Shown: positions 1 to 4,700 of the stretch, piece by piece
Layout of the letters: the number at the start of each line of letters is the position of its first letter
Numbering within the stretch: position 1 is the stretch's first letter
Assembly: GCA_030688135.1 (NCBI GenBank)
Contig: JAUYIW010000040.1
Span: forward strand, 1 to 5,456
Origin: Candidatus Uhrbacteria bacterium
GTDB lineage: Bacteria > Patescibacteriota > Patescibacteriia > UBA9934
DNA length: 5,456 bases
Direction: 5' to 3'
Position numbers and translations under genes: made by a program
The notes under the pieces: generated by a model
What the model saw: the letters and a program-made list of their open reading frames with translations, nothing else
The model's database searches: none
What the model was told of the DNA's origin: nothing

Positions 1-447
1 GAGCATGCGGTCAGCTACTTCTTTTTGCACCATAACCACAAGTCGGAGCGGAGGACGCTCGGAGGCAAGTGCATTCATTATAATTGCGTTTCCGGCATTA
101 TACGGAAGATTGCCAACTAACATCCATGACTTTTTTTTTGGCACTAACTTAGTATAGTCAACCTTGGCTGCGTCAGCCTGAATAATCTTTGCATTTGTGA
201 ACTTTGACTCCAAACCTGGAATAAGATCCTGGTCAGCTTCGATCAGAATTAGCTGAGTCTTGCCGGAACCTCCCATAACCCCTCCTTTGAAAGGAGGGGA
301 ATCAACGATCTCTTTTGTCATCGCTCCCTCACCGGGACCAACTTCAACTATAAAATCAACCGAGCTTAACTCGGCAGATTTAACTATTTTCTCCACAATC
401 TTCTTGTCATGTAGGAAATGTTGTCCGAACGATTTCTTTTTTTGCAT
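1..447 (-). CDS. rsmA: 16S rRNA adenine dimethyltransferase RsmA (KsgA), N-terminal part
   Basis: This gene encodes the SAM-dependent enzyme that dimethylates two adjacent adenines in helix 45 of 16S rRNA during late 30S assembly. The 149 visible residues include the family's opening FGQHFL (residues 7-12), SAM motif I as VEVGPGEG (34-41), the acidic residue after strand 2 in LIEAD (68-72), QADAAKVDY (90-98) and the catalytic NLPYN (113-117). The family is usually about 260-290 residues, so the C-terminal half lies beyond base 1. The ATG at 447 is chosen because it puts five residues before FGQHFL, which is normal; only weak purine-rich sequence precedes it. A segment around residues 48-64, including SPPFKGG, lengthens the loop between motif I and the acidic strand and is encoded by a DNA palindrome (separate entry). 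Identity is clear from the motifs. The gene stands 476 bp from tsaC and is probably transcribed separately. Confidence 0.95.
   Translation of the reverse strand, partial: MQKKKSFGQHFLHDKKIVEKIVKSAELSSVDFIVEVGPGEGAMTKEIVDSPPFKGGVMGGSGKTQLILIEADQDLIPGLESKFTNAKIIQADAAKVDYTKLVPKKKSWMLVGNLPYNAGNAIIMNALASERPPLRLVVMVQKEVADRML
279..299. repeat. 21-bp G/C-rich palindrome inside rsmA
   Basis: A perfect palindrome with two 10-bp arms (CCCCTCCTTT and its complement) around a single central base. On the minus strand it is read in frame as part of SPPFKGG at RsmA residues 50-56. Palindromes giving PPFKGG-type peptides are a recurring class of dispersed bacterial repeat; that is from general knowledge, not a search. 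Its position in a loop between SAM motifs suggests an insertion tolerated by the protein. Confidence 0.8.
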
Positions 448-463
448 ATGATTGCCTGGTTCC

Positions 464-496
464 TACTGATGTACCGATTGTTACCGATATACTGAT
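464..496. repeat. Degenerate TACYGAT repeat in the rsmA leader
   Basis: Four near-copies of TACYGAT lie in succession (464-470, 472-478, 482-488, 490-496) with spacing of 8-10 bases, just upstream of rsmA. The bases between copies differ, so this is a decayed or irregular array rather than a clean microsatellite. Confidence 0.55.
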
Positions 497-682
497 CCAA
501 GGAGCTAATCTGTCGGCGAAAGGGCTAAACGGATTTGAATATTCACCATCTCGAACTGATGCTAGATGAACCGACCGAATGTGAGAGATCTTACACGAAA
601 AGATTTCTCCTCACGACAAACTGCCTCGTCGAAATGGTGATTTTTTTCACTTCTTTTATCTCTCTCACTCTTCGCTTTTCAC

Positions 683-714
683 ATCCGTATATCCGTACAT
701 TCCGTAAATCCGTA
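683..714. repeat. Degenerate ATCCGTA tandem repeat
   Basis: Four units of ATCCGTA, one reading ATTCCGTA, occur at 683-689, 691-697, 699-706 and 708-714 with 1-base spacers, giving a period of 8-9 bases. No gene overlaps it. Confidence 0.65.
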
Positions 715-782
715 ACGACCCTAATCTTTCACCCCCAAACCTCCCCGCAAATCGAGTAACCTCTTCGTCACCTAAAAACTTA

Positions 783-836
783 GAGATCCATTCGTCGAGC
801 CCTGATGACCTTGTCGGCTCTCCTCAGGATGACGTC
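783..836. repeat. Dispersed-repeat copy of the GTCATCCTGAG...GGATCTC type
   Basis: On the minus strand the segment begins GACGTCATCCTGAGGAG and ends ATGGATCTC, with a partly self-complementary middle (GAGCC facing GGCTC). This resembles the widespread intergenic repeat that starts GTCATCCTGAG and ends GAAGGATCTC. The match is by recognition only; internal bases have diverged. It lies downstream of the tsaC stop codon. Confidence 0.5.
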
Positions 837-874
837 AGCCCCATGACAAATCTGCCGTCACCTGATTAACCCCT

Positions 875-928
875 CCATAATCACAATCTATGTCATAGTT
901 ATAGCCATAGTCATGGTCTATAGCTAAA
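875..928. repeat. Degenerate hexamer array at the tsaC stop codon
   Basis: Nine consecutive six-base units close to TCATAG (for example CCATAA, TCATAG, TTATAG, CCATAG, TCATGG) run without gaps from 875 to 928. The last unit covers the TAG stop of tsaC at 924-926. Read on the coding strand, most units contain TAG, TAA or TGA. The array parallels the heptamer array at the end of the gene at 4787-5116. Confidence 0.7.
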
Positions 929-1517
929 CAATCACCCTCCCCTGCCTTATAACCTCAACCTGGTCGCCAATTACCTTCACCGTTGTCGAAGGAGCCTGTA
1001 CCGGCAAATCTCCACCATCTATAAATAAGTCCGGCTTTTCCGCACTATCAATAAAATTCGCCTTTACGTCGCGCACCGAATATGCCTCGCCTGCTCCAGA
1101 CACATTAGCGCTGGTTGCAACAATCGGTTTACCAAACCTACGAACAAGCGTTGCGGCAAAAGGATGCGATGATGCTCGTACAGATTGAGTCCCGTTATTA
1201 CTGCATTCAAGAGCGATTGGTGAATCTTTAGCAATTGACGCAATAATATTCAATGCACCAGGCCAGTACTTCTGAGCTAAATCTGCAACAGCTCCTGAAA
1301 ACTCAATAAATTCGCCAGCGCGAGCACCAGAAGGAATTAAAACAGGCAGTCCCTTGCTCTCAGGACGGCCCTTAATACTAAAAATTCTCTTCACTGCATT
1401 GACATCGGTAGCGTCACAACCCAATCCATACGATGTTTCGGTAGGAAATACTATAACCCCGCCCTCTTCCAATGTTTTAAGCGCACGCTCAATTTGATCA
1501 ACTTGGATACTCAACAT
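924..1517 (-). CDS. tsaC: Threonylcarbamoyl-AMP synthase TsaC (Sua5/YciO/YrdC family)
   Basis: This cytoplasmic enzyme makes threonylcarbamoyl-AMP from threonine, bicarbonate and ATP, the first step of the universal tRNA modification t6A at position 37. The 197 residues span a single YrdC domain, the length of short bacterial TsaC, with no Sua5 C-terminal domain. Visible family motifs are FPTETSYGLG (24-33), the ATP/threonine-binding KGRPESKGLP (49-58), WPGALN (85-90, often WPGPLT), VRASSHP (113-119, the VR.P.HP region), ATSANVSG (134-141), PSTTVKV (176-182) and the terminal RQGRV (191-195). The ATG at 1517 begins one base after the TAG of the upstream epimerase gene, and an AGGA lies six bases before it, so translation is probably coupled. 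A YciO/YwlC-type paralogue is the main alternative. The conserved KGR and SAN motifs favour a working TsaC. Confidence 0.9.
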   Translation of the reverse strand: MLSIQVDQIERALKTLEEGGVIVFPTETSYGLGCDATDVNAVKRIFSIKGRPESKGLPVLIPSGARAGEFIEFSGAVADLAQKYWPGALNIIASIAKDSPIALECSNNGTQSVRASSHPFAATLVRRFGKPIVATSANVSGAGEAYSVRDVKANFIDSAEKPDLFIDGGDLPVQAPSTTVKVIGDQVEVIRQGRVIV

Positions 1518-1518
1518 A

Positions 1519-2448
1519 CTAAATCCTATTCCTGTACCAATCTACGGTCTTTGCAATTCCTACTTCAAGCGTCACTTGTGGAGCCCATTTAAGATGTTTC
1601 TTGGCAAGACTTGGACTGCAAGAAATACACTTTAGAAGATCCTTTTGCTCTTCGCGATAATCTGGTGAAATTTGAGCTCCAACCGCAGCACTAATCATTT
1701 TAAAAATATCTATCGTGGTAGTTTCGATTCCAGTACCTACATTAAATAATCCGTTAACTCCAGTTGTTCCAGCTAACACGAGTGCATGAGCAACGTCGCC
1801 AACATAAACATAATCACGCGTGGTCTTGCCATCGTTATTTATTGTTGCCTGTGCACCTTTTAAAATCTTGTTAGTAAAAATACTTATTACTCCAGACTCT
1901 GCGCTTGAATCTTGACGCGGTCCATAAACATTGCCAAATCGAAGTACTACTGAATTCAAATCATGATAACGCTTAAAAAAATCTAAATACCATTCACCAG
2001 CAAATTTGGAATAACCGTATGGCGTCATTGGATCTGGCACCATGCTTTCCGTAACGGGCAATTCTGCCTGCTCACCGTAAACCGCGCACGAAGAAGCAAA
2101 CACAACCTTTTTTGCACCGCTCTCGGAAGCTGCACGAAATACATTAATAGATCCTGTAATATTATTATCTGCGTTCATTACCGGATTAGTAACAGATTCC
2201 CTATCGTTTATATGCGCGGCGAGATGAAAAACAACCTCCGGTTTTATTTTTTTAAAAACATCAGTTAAATTCTTATCACGTACGTCGATAATTTTATAAT
2301 CAACTTTTCGATGTTTAATTTTCCTATGTTTATCTGGCCTTGCTTTATCAATAATTACGACATCCATTCCTTCTGAAACCAAAGCCTCAACTAAATGAGA
2401 ACCAATAAATCCAGAGCCGCCGGTTACAATTGCTTTTTTTGAAAACAT
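1519..2448 (-). CDS. NAD-dependent sugar-nucleotide epimerase/dehydratase (extended SDR, GalE-like)
   Basis: This is a cytoplasmic extended short-chain dehydrogenase that probably acts on a UDP- or other NDP-sugar for surface polysaccharide synthesis. The 309 residues show the NAD-binding GGSGFIGSHL (10-19), an acidic residue ending strand 2 (D34), DVRD (55-58), FHLAAH (74-79), SSCAVYG (119-125), catalytic Y144xxxK148 in PYGYSKFAGE, RFGNVYGPRQ (170-179), RDYVYVGDVA (211-220) and NVGTG (236-240). The pattern fits UDP-glucose 4-epimerase and relatives, but substrate and reaction (4-epimerase versus 4,6-dehydratase or reductase) cannot be fixed from motifs. The ATG at 2448 is preferred because it leaves the normal short stretch before VTGG. 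An in-frame TTG at 2466 would add six residues (MIIINS), and neither start has a good ribosome-binding site. It is the first gene of an operon with tsaC, with a promoter at 2498-2526. Confidence 0.88.
   Translation of the reverse strand: MFSKKAIVTGGSGFIGSHLVEALVSEGMDVVIIDKARPDKHRKIKHRKVDYKIIDVRDKNLTDVFKKIKPEVVFHLAAHINDRESVTNPVMNADNNITGSINVFRAASESGAKKVVFASSCAVYGEQAELPVTESMVPDPMTPYGYSKFAGEWYLDFFKRYHDLNSVVLRFGNVYGPRQDSSAESGVISIFTNKILKGAQATINNDGKTTRDYVYVGDVAHALVLAGTTGVNGLFNVGTGIETTTIDIFKMISAAVGAQISPDYREEQKDLLKCISCSPSLAKKHLKWAPQVTLEVGIAKTVDWYRNRI
1524..1533 (-). promoter_or_regulatory. Ribosome-binding site of tsaC inside the epimerase gene end
   Basis: On the minus strand the sequence is AGGAATAGGA, with the second AGGA six bases before the ATG at 1517. 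It lies within the last codons of the upstream gene and supports this start. It is the clearest Shine-Dalgarno site in the window. Confidence 0.65.
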
Positions 2449-2497
2449 AGAATTTATAATTATCAATTTCCAACTTGGAGTAGTTTGTCTTAATGCT

Positions 2498-2526
2498 AGA
2501 ATAGCACTTTAAGCCACGTGATTCAA
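2498..2526 (-). promoter_or_regulatory. Sigma70-type promoter of the epimerase-tsaC operon
   Basis: On the minus strand a -35 box TTGAAT (2526-2521) is followed by exactly 17 bases ending in TGC and then a -10 box TATTCT (2503-2498), forming an extended -10. Each hexamer matches consensus at 4 of 6. Transcription would begin near 2491-2494, leaving a leader of about 45 bases without an obvious ribosome-binding site. The same design recurs at 4395-4423. Confidence 0.55.
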
Positions 2527-2541
2527 CAAATGGTAGGACAG

Positions 2542-2561
2542 CCAACCCCAGGGGTTGATCG
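2542..2561. repeat. Short copy of the GGGGTTGATCG repeat
   Basis: The sequence CCAACCCCAGGGGTTGATCG matches the core of the repeats at 2569-2600 and 3159-3192. CAACCCC and GGGGTTG pair around one base, so this copy is a small palindrome of its own. Confidence 0.65.
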
Positions 2562-2568
2562 TACATGA

Positions 2569-2600
2569 GGTGGCAGTCCACAGGGGTTGATCGAATACTA
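2569..2600. repeat. Direct repeat, left copy (GGTGGCAGTCCAC ... GATCGAATACTA)
   Basis: This copy is identical to the right copy at 3159-3192 except that it lacks three C residues after GGTGGCAGTCCAC. The pair brackets about 560 bp holding the large foldback element, so they may be remnants of one insertion or duplication. Confidence 0.75.
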
Positions 2601-2673
2601 CTGAGAGAACCTTTCCAGCAGTCGTCAGACATGCTCCTCGAGCTCGGCCCCGCGCCAAACCGCCAGGCGATGG

Positions 2674-2746
2674 GGCTCCCATGTCTTGCAAAAACGTGTT
2701 CCTGATTTAATCAGGGGCATGTTTTTGTTTAGACATGGGCGGAGCC
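2674..2746. repeat. 73-bp long hairpin next to the foldback element
   Basis: Nested complementary arms run through the segment: GGCTC (2674-2678) with GAGCC (2742-2746), CCATGTCT (2679-2686) with AGACATGG (2731-2738), CAAAAACGTG (2689-2698) with CATGTTTTTG (one G-T pair), and CCTGAT with ATCAGG around a 3-base loop. It would form one nearly continuous stem in RNA or an extruded cruciform in DNA. It ends eight bases before the larger element at 2754. Confidence 0.75.
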
Positions 2747-2753
2747 AACGTTA

Positions 2754-3048
2754 AACCCTAGAGTACATTCTCGAACAGTCTCTCTCGGGCTGAAATAACT
2801 AGCTACTGCGTTGTGAAACCTTATTTTCTGCGTCAACATAGCTACGGCTATGTCTTCTTGAAAAAATTCCACGCCTTGTATCTAGTTATTTCAGCTCCGA
2901 GAGATGCTCCGCACCGAAGCTCAAGATGTTCTTTCTTCAAATCGCTGAAAATCTTTGAGGTGATGCCGGTGCATCATCGAAGAGATTTGAAGTGATTTGA
3001 GGAAAACAGATGAGCTTCGGGACTTGTTCGAGAATGTACTCTAGGGTT
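2754..3048. repeat. 295-bp foldback element with three-way-junction architecture
   Basis: Perfect 24-bp terminal inverted repeats (2754-2777 and 3025-3048, starting AACCCTAGAG) enclose two further long hairpins. Arm 2 pairs 2781-2802 with 2882-2904 (22 bp and one bulge) and ends in ACATAGC-TACG-GCTATGT at 2836-2853, a C(UACG)G loop if transcribed left to right. Arm 3 pairs CCGAAGCTCA (2914-2923) with TGAGCTTCGG (3011-3020), continues as an imperfect stem, and ends in TGATGC-CGGT-GCATCA (2961-2976). Junction linkers are 3, 9 and 4 bases. There is no clear target duplication and no coding capacity. It may be a foldback/MITE-like element or a structured RNA; the sequence does not decide. Confidence 0.75.
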
Positions 3049-3114
3049 ATAGGTTTGGCGTAGCTCCGCCGAAGGCGGGGCGTAGGGGCAAAACCGAAAA
3101 GGCCTTTTCTTTCC

Positions 3115-3144
3115 CCCATTTCTTTGGGCCAGCAAAGAAATGGG
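3115..3144. repeat. Perfect 12-bp-stem hairpin downstream of prfB
   Basis: CCCATTTCTTTG (3115-3126) pairs perfectly with CAAAGAAATGGG (3133-3144) around the 6-base loop GGCCAG. There is no adjacent T-run in either direction, so it is not a standard terminator. Confidence 0.8.
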
Positions 3145-3153
3145 ACTGGGGGT

Positions 3154-3175
3154 CTGGGGTGGCAGTCCACCCCAG
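3154..3175. repeat. Perfect 9-bp-stem hairpin within the right direct repeat
   Basis: CTGGGGTGG and CCACCCCAG pair around the loop CAGT. It lies 36 bases beyond the prfB stop codon and overlaps the right copy of the direct repeat. It might stabilise the mRNA 3' end, but lacks the T-run of an intrinsic terminator. Confidence 0.75.
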
Positions 3176-3192
3176 GGGTTGATCGAATACTA
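3159..3192. repeat. Direct repeat, right copy
   Basis: The full-length form of the repeat at 2569-2600, with CCC restored between GGTGGCAGTCCAC and AGGGGTTGATCG. Its left half forms the hairpin at 3154-3175. It sits between prfB and the foldback element. Confidence 0.75.
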
Positions 3193-3210
3193 ACGAAGAA
3201 AAACGAAATC

Positions 3211-4317
3211 TTATTTATTGGAAGCAAGACGCCTTAGCTCAGCTTCAATAAACAAATCAAGGTCGCCACCGAGCACCCCATCAACATCTTGAACTTCCAT
3301 ATTTGTTCTATGATCCTTTACCATCTTGTAAGGATGCTGAACATAACTTCGAATTTGATTACCCCACTCAGGGCTTTTGTGTCCGCCTTTTAATTCATCT
3401 AACTTTTCTGCACGCTCCTGAATCATCATTTGGTACAGACGTGACTTTAAAACACCCATTGCAGTTTCTTTATTTTGCTGTTGCGAGCGCTCATTCTGAC
3501 AGGTCACTACAGTATTTGTTGGAGTGTGCGTAATCCTAACCGCCGAGTAAGTAGTGTTAACCCCCTGACCACCGGGGCCCGATGACATGAATGTATCAAT
3601 TCTAAGATCATTTGAGTCAATGTCGATATTACTATCGCTAACATCGCTAAGCTCCGGAATAACCTCAACCAGCGCAAAAGAAGTGTGACGCATCTTTTCT
3701 GCGTCGTATGGAGAAATGCGTACCAAACGATGTACGCCGGATTCAGTCTTCAAATATCCATATGCTCGTCTACCTCTAACTGAAAAAGTAGCACTCTTAA
3801 TTCCTGCCTCTTCACCGTTTGACATATCAAGTACGCTGACTTCCCAATCGCGACTTTCCGCATATCGCATAAGCATCCGCATTAACATCTCAGCCCAGTC
3901 CATAGCATCTGTGCCACCTGCGCCCGCATGAATTGATACGATCGCATTATTCTCGTCATACTGCTCTGAAAGTAACATTGCAAGCTCTGCTTTTTGCAGC
4001 CTTTGCTCAATGTCTGCAACCGTTTGCGCAATGTCTTCCAGTGTTGATTCATCACTTTCGTCTTCAGCGACTTTAGCCAAAGCTGTAGCGTCATCGATAT
4101 CTGATCGCAACTGTTGCCAAAGATTAAGCTCAGTTTTATAATCCGATGCTTCTTTTGAAGTCAGCTTTGCCATGTTCTGATCCTGCCAAAAATCAGGCTG
4201 ATTCATTTCAGCCTCTAACCCAATAATCTTATGCGCTACTTCATCCAGACTCAAAACCTCCCAAGCATTGTTAACCCGATTTTGAAGATCTTGTAGTTGT
4301 TTTTCTAATGCTGACAT
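3211..4317 (-). CDS. prfB: Peptide chain release factor 2 (RF2)
   Basis: RF2 reads UAA and UGA stop codons in the ribosomal A site and triggers peptide release. The 368 residues match usual RF2 length: an N-terminal coiled-coil region (about 1-115), AGAGGTDAMDW (131-141), the codon-recognition region VHRLVRISPYDAEKMRHTSF (195-214) and the catalytic GGQ in SSGPGGQGVN (245-254), then SAVRITH. HTSF and the SP-aromatic motif identify RF2 rather than RF1. Two oddities stand out. The recognition tripeptide reads SPY (202-204) where RF2 normally has SPF. The reading frame is also continuous through codons 20-30, so the programmed +1 frameshift at an in-frame UGA known in many prfB genes is absent. 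The ATG at 4317 gives a normal N-terminus and follows the stop of a 22-codon leader ORF by one base. The stop is TAA. Confidence 0.96.
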   Translation of the reverse strand: MSALEKQLQDLQNRVNNAWEVLSLDEVAHKIIGLEAEMNQPDFWQDQNMAKLTSKEASDYKTELNLWQQLRSDIDDATALAKVAEDESDESTLEDIAQTVADIEQRLQKAELAMLLSEQYDENNAIVSIHAGAGGTDAMDWAEMLMRMLMRYAESRDWEVSVLDMSNGEEAGIKSATFSVRGRRAYGYLKTESGVHRLVRISPYDAEKMRHTSFALVEVIPELSDVSDSNIDIDSNDLRIDTFMSSGPGGQGVNTTYSAVRITHTPTNTVVTCQNERSQQQNKETAMGVLKSRLYQMMIQERAEKLDELKGGHKSPEWGNQIRSYVQHPYKMVKDHRTNMEVQDVDGVLGGDLDLFIEAELRRLASNK

Positions 4318-4318
4318 A

Positions 4319-4387
4319 TTATATAGATTTCGCTTCCCAACTGGCTTTAGCTAATGCTCGAGATAAGACCAACGTCCGTTTCAACAT
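4319..4387 (-). CDS. 22-residue leader ORF directly before prfB
   Basis: On the minus strand an ATG at 4387 opens 22 codons (MLKRTLVLSR..., ending ...WEAKSI) that stop at TAA, one base before the prfB ATG. The predicted transcription start of the promoter at 4395-4423 falls at about 4387-4388, so the ATG could be the first codon of a leaderless message. The stop-T-ATG join would allow ribosomes to terminate and restart on prfB, which has only a weak GGGAAG about 15 bases before its start. No peptide family is recognised. The peptide sequence may not matter; the frame may simply be chance, which 22 open codons do not exclude. Confidence 0.45.
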   Translation of the reverse strand: MLKRTLVLSRALAKASWEAKSI

Positions 4388-4394
4388 ATGATCG

Positions 4395-4423
4395 AGTGTA
4401 GCATCTAGGCAAACCCTTTTCAA
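4395..4423 (-). promoter_or_regulatory. Sigma70-type promoter of prfB
   Basis: On the minus strand TTGAAA (4423-4418, 5 of 6 to consensus) is followed by exactly 17 bases ending in TGC and then TACACT (4400-4395, 4 of 6). This is an extended -10 promoter and the best in the window. Transcription would begin near 4388, at the ATG of the leader ORF. Confidence 0.65.
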
Positions 4424-4509
4424 GTAAGATTGCTTGATTATAGGTATGTTCTTAAAAGAATATTTAATAGCCATATCACAAATTCGAATTCACTCGATCT
4501 TACAAAATT

Positions 4510-4541
4510 CTCGTTTATGGTCCGTACGGACTATAAACGAG
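4510..4541. repeat. 32-bp near-perfect palindrome upstream of the prfB promoter
   Basis: CTCGTTTATGGTCCGT is mirrored by ACGGACTATAAACGAG, with a single non-complementary pair (G4519/T4532) in 16. It lies 87 bp upstream of the prfB -35 box. It could be a dimeric-regulator operator or, as RNA on the minus strand, a stem following the T-rich tract of the terminator-like site at 4550-4587. Confidence 0.75.
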
Positions 4542-4549
4542 GAAAAATT

Positions 4550-4587
4550 AAAAAACCCGTGCAAATTCATGGATTTTCTAGAGCACG
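4550..4587 (-). terminator. Probable intrinsic terminator upstream of prfB
   Basis: On the minus strand CGTGC (4587-4583) pairs with GCACG (4562-4558), with inner AAAT/ATTT pairs, followed by GG and six T residues and then a further T-rich tract. The stem is short and has an asymmetric bulge. It would end transcription from the 4787-5116 gene that passed the first terminator, or that of a small RNA in between. Confidence 0.5.
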
Positions 4588-4700
4588 CATTTACAAAACG
4601 GCCACTCGTTCCATCATATAGCACGCTCCACGTCTCTTAATGACGCGAGCATATTGTCCGTCACCGAGTGACGTACAACACACTACTCTTCCTCCCAACC

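Larger units (their letters stand above)
448..923. other. Gene-free region between tsaC and rsmA
   Basis: I see no convincing gene in this 476-bp gap. The open frame at 535-759 begins at TTG, has no ribosome-binding site and reads as low-complexity residues. The gap contains four kinds of short repeat (separate entries). It also has an imperfect hairpin near 581-616, where GTGAGAGATCTT faces AAGATTTCTCCTCAC, and a pair TCACCAT (542-548) / ATGGTGA (634-640). I found no clear promoter for rsmA and no convincing terminator for the tsaC operon. Confidence 0.7.
2527..3210. other. Repeat- and hairpin-rich island between prfB and the epimerase gene
   Basis: This 684-bp gene-free stretch is G/C-richer than its surroundings. 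It is packed with direct repeats, perfect hairpins and a large foldback element (separate entries). Besides those it has a G/C-rich hairpin with arms CCGCC/GGCGG at 3066-3078, the palindrome GAAAAGGCCTTTTC (3096-3109), and GCGCCAAACC (2653-2662) whose core recurs inverted as GGTTTGGCG (3052-3060). Open frames in it cross hairpin arms and resemble no family, so I call no gene. No T-run terminator for prfB is visible. Confidence 0.75.
4424..4700. other. Gene-free region upstream of prfB
   Basis: I see no protein gene here: the two short plus-strand frames starting near 4430 have no ribosome-binding site and cross hairpins. No tRNA could be folded around the TTCGAA at 4482-4487. On the minus strand the order is the hairpin CGTCAC-CGA-GTGACG (4659-4673), a looser hairpin with GCTC/GAGC and CGTC/GACG arms (about 4625-4650), a TGCTATATG box near 4613-4621 that could be a -10 element, a terminator-like hairpin, and a 32-bp palindrome. 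A small RNA is possible but unproven. Confidence 0.6.

Noticed and set aside
260..451. 63-codon plus-strand open frame
   Set aside because: Antisense shadow of rsmA; the minus strand carries clear RsmA motifs across the same bases.
535..759. 74-codon plus-strand open frame
   Set aside because: TTG start, no ribosome-binding site, runs through the ATCCGTA repeat, and no recognisable protein family.
2509..2691. 60-codon minus-strand frame in the repeat island
   Set aside because: Overlaps the epimerase promoter and the direct repeats, with no start signal and no family resemblance.
2813..2995. 60-codon plus-strand frame inside the foldback element
   Set aside because: It crosses both arms of the three-way-junction element and is explained by the palindromic sequence; no protein features.
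2542..3192. CRISPR array
   Set aside because: The repeats are only two or three, unevenly spaced by 27 and about 590 bases, with no regular spacers and no cas genes.
2937..3227. 96-codon minus-strand frame overlapping the prfB end
   Set aside because: It starts inside prfB in another frame and then reads through repeats and hairpins; proline/arginine-rich product typical of translated repeat DNA.
4240..4265. Remnant prfB frameshift site (GGGAGG then TTTTGA)
   Set aside because: The TGA is not in the frame that a +1 shift would need, and the resulting frame soon hits a stop.
4470..4500. Possible tRNA T-loop (TTCGAA context)
   Set aside because: Flanking bases do not form a T-stem on either strand, and no acceptor or anticodon stem could be found.
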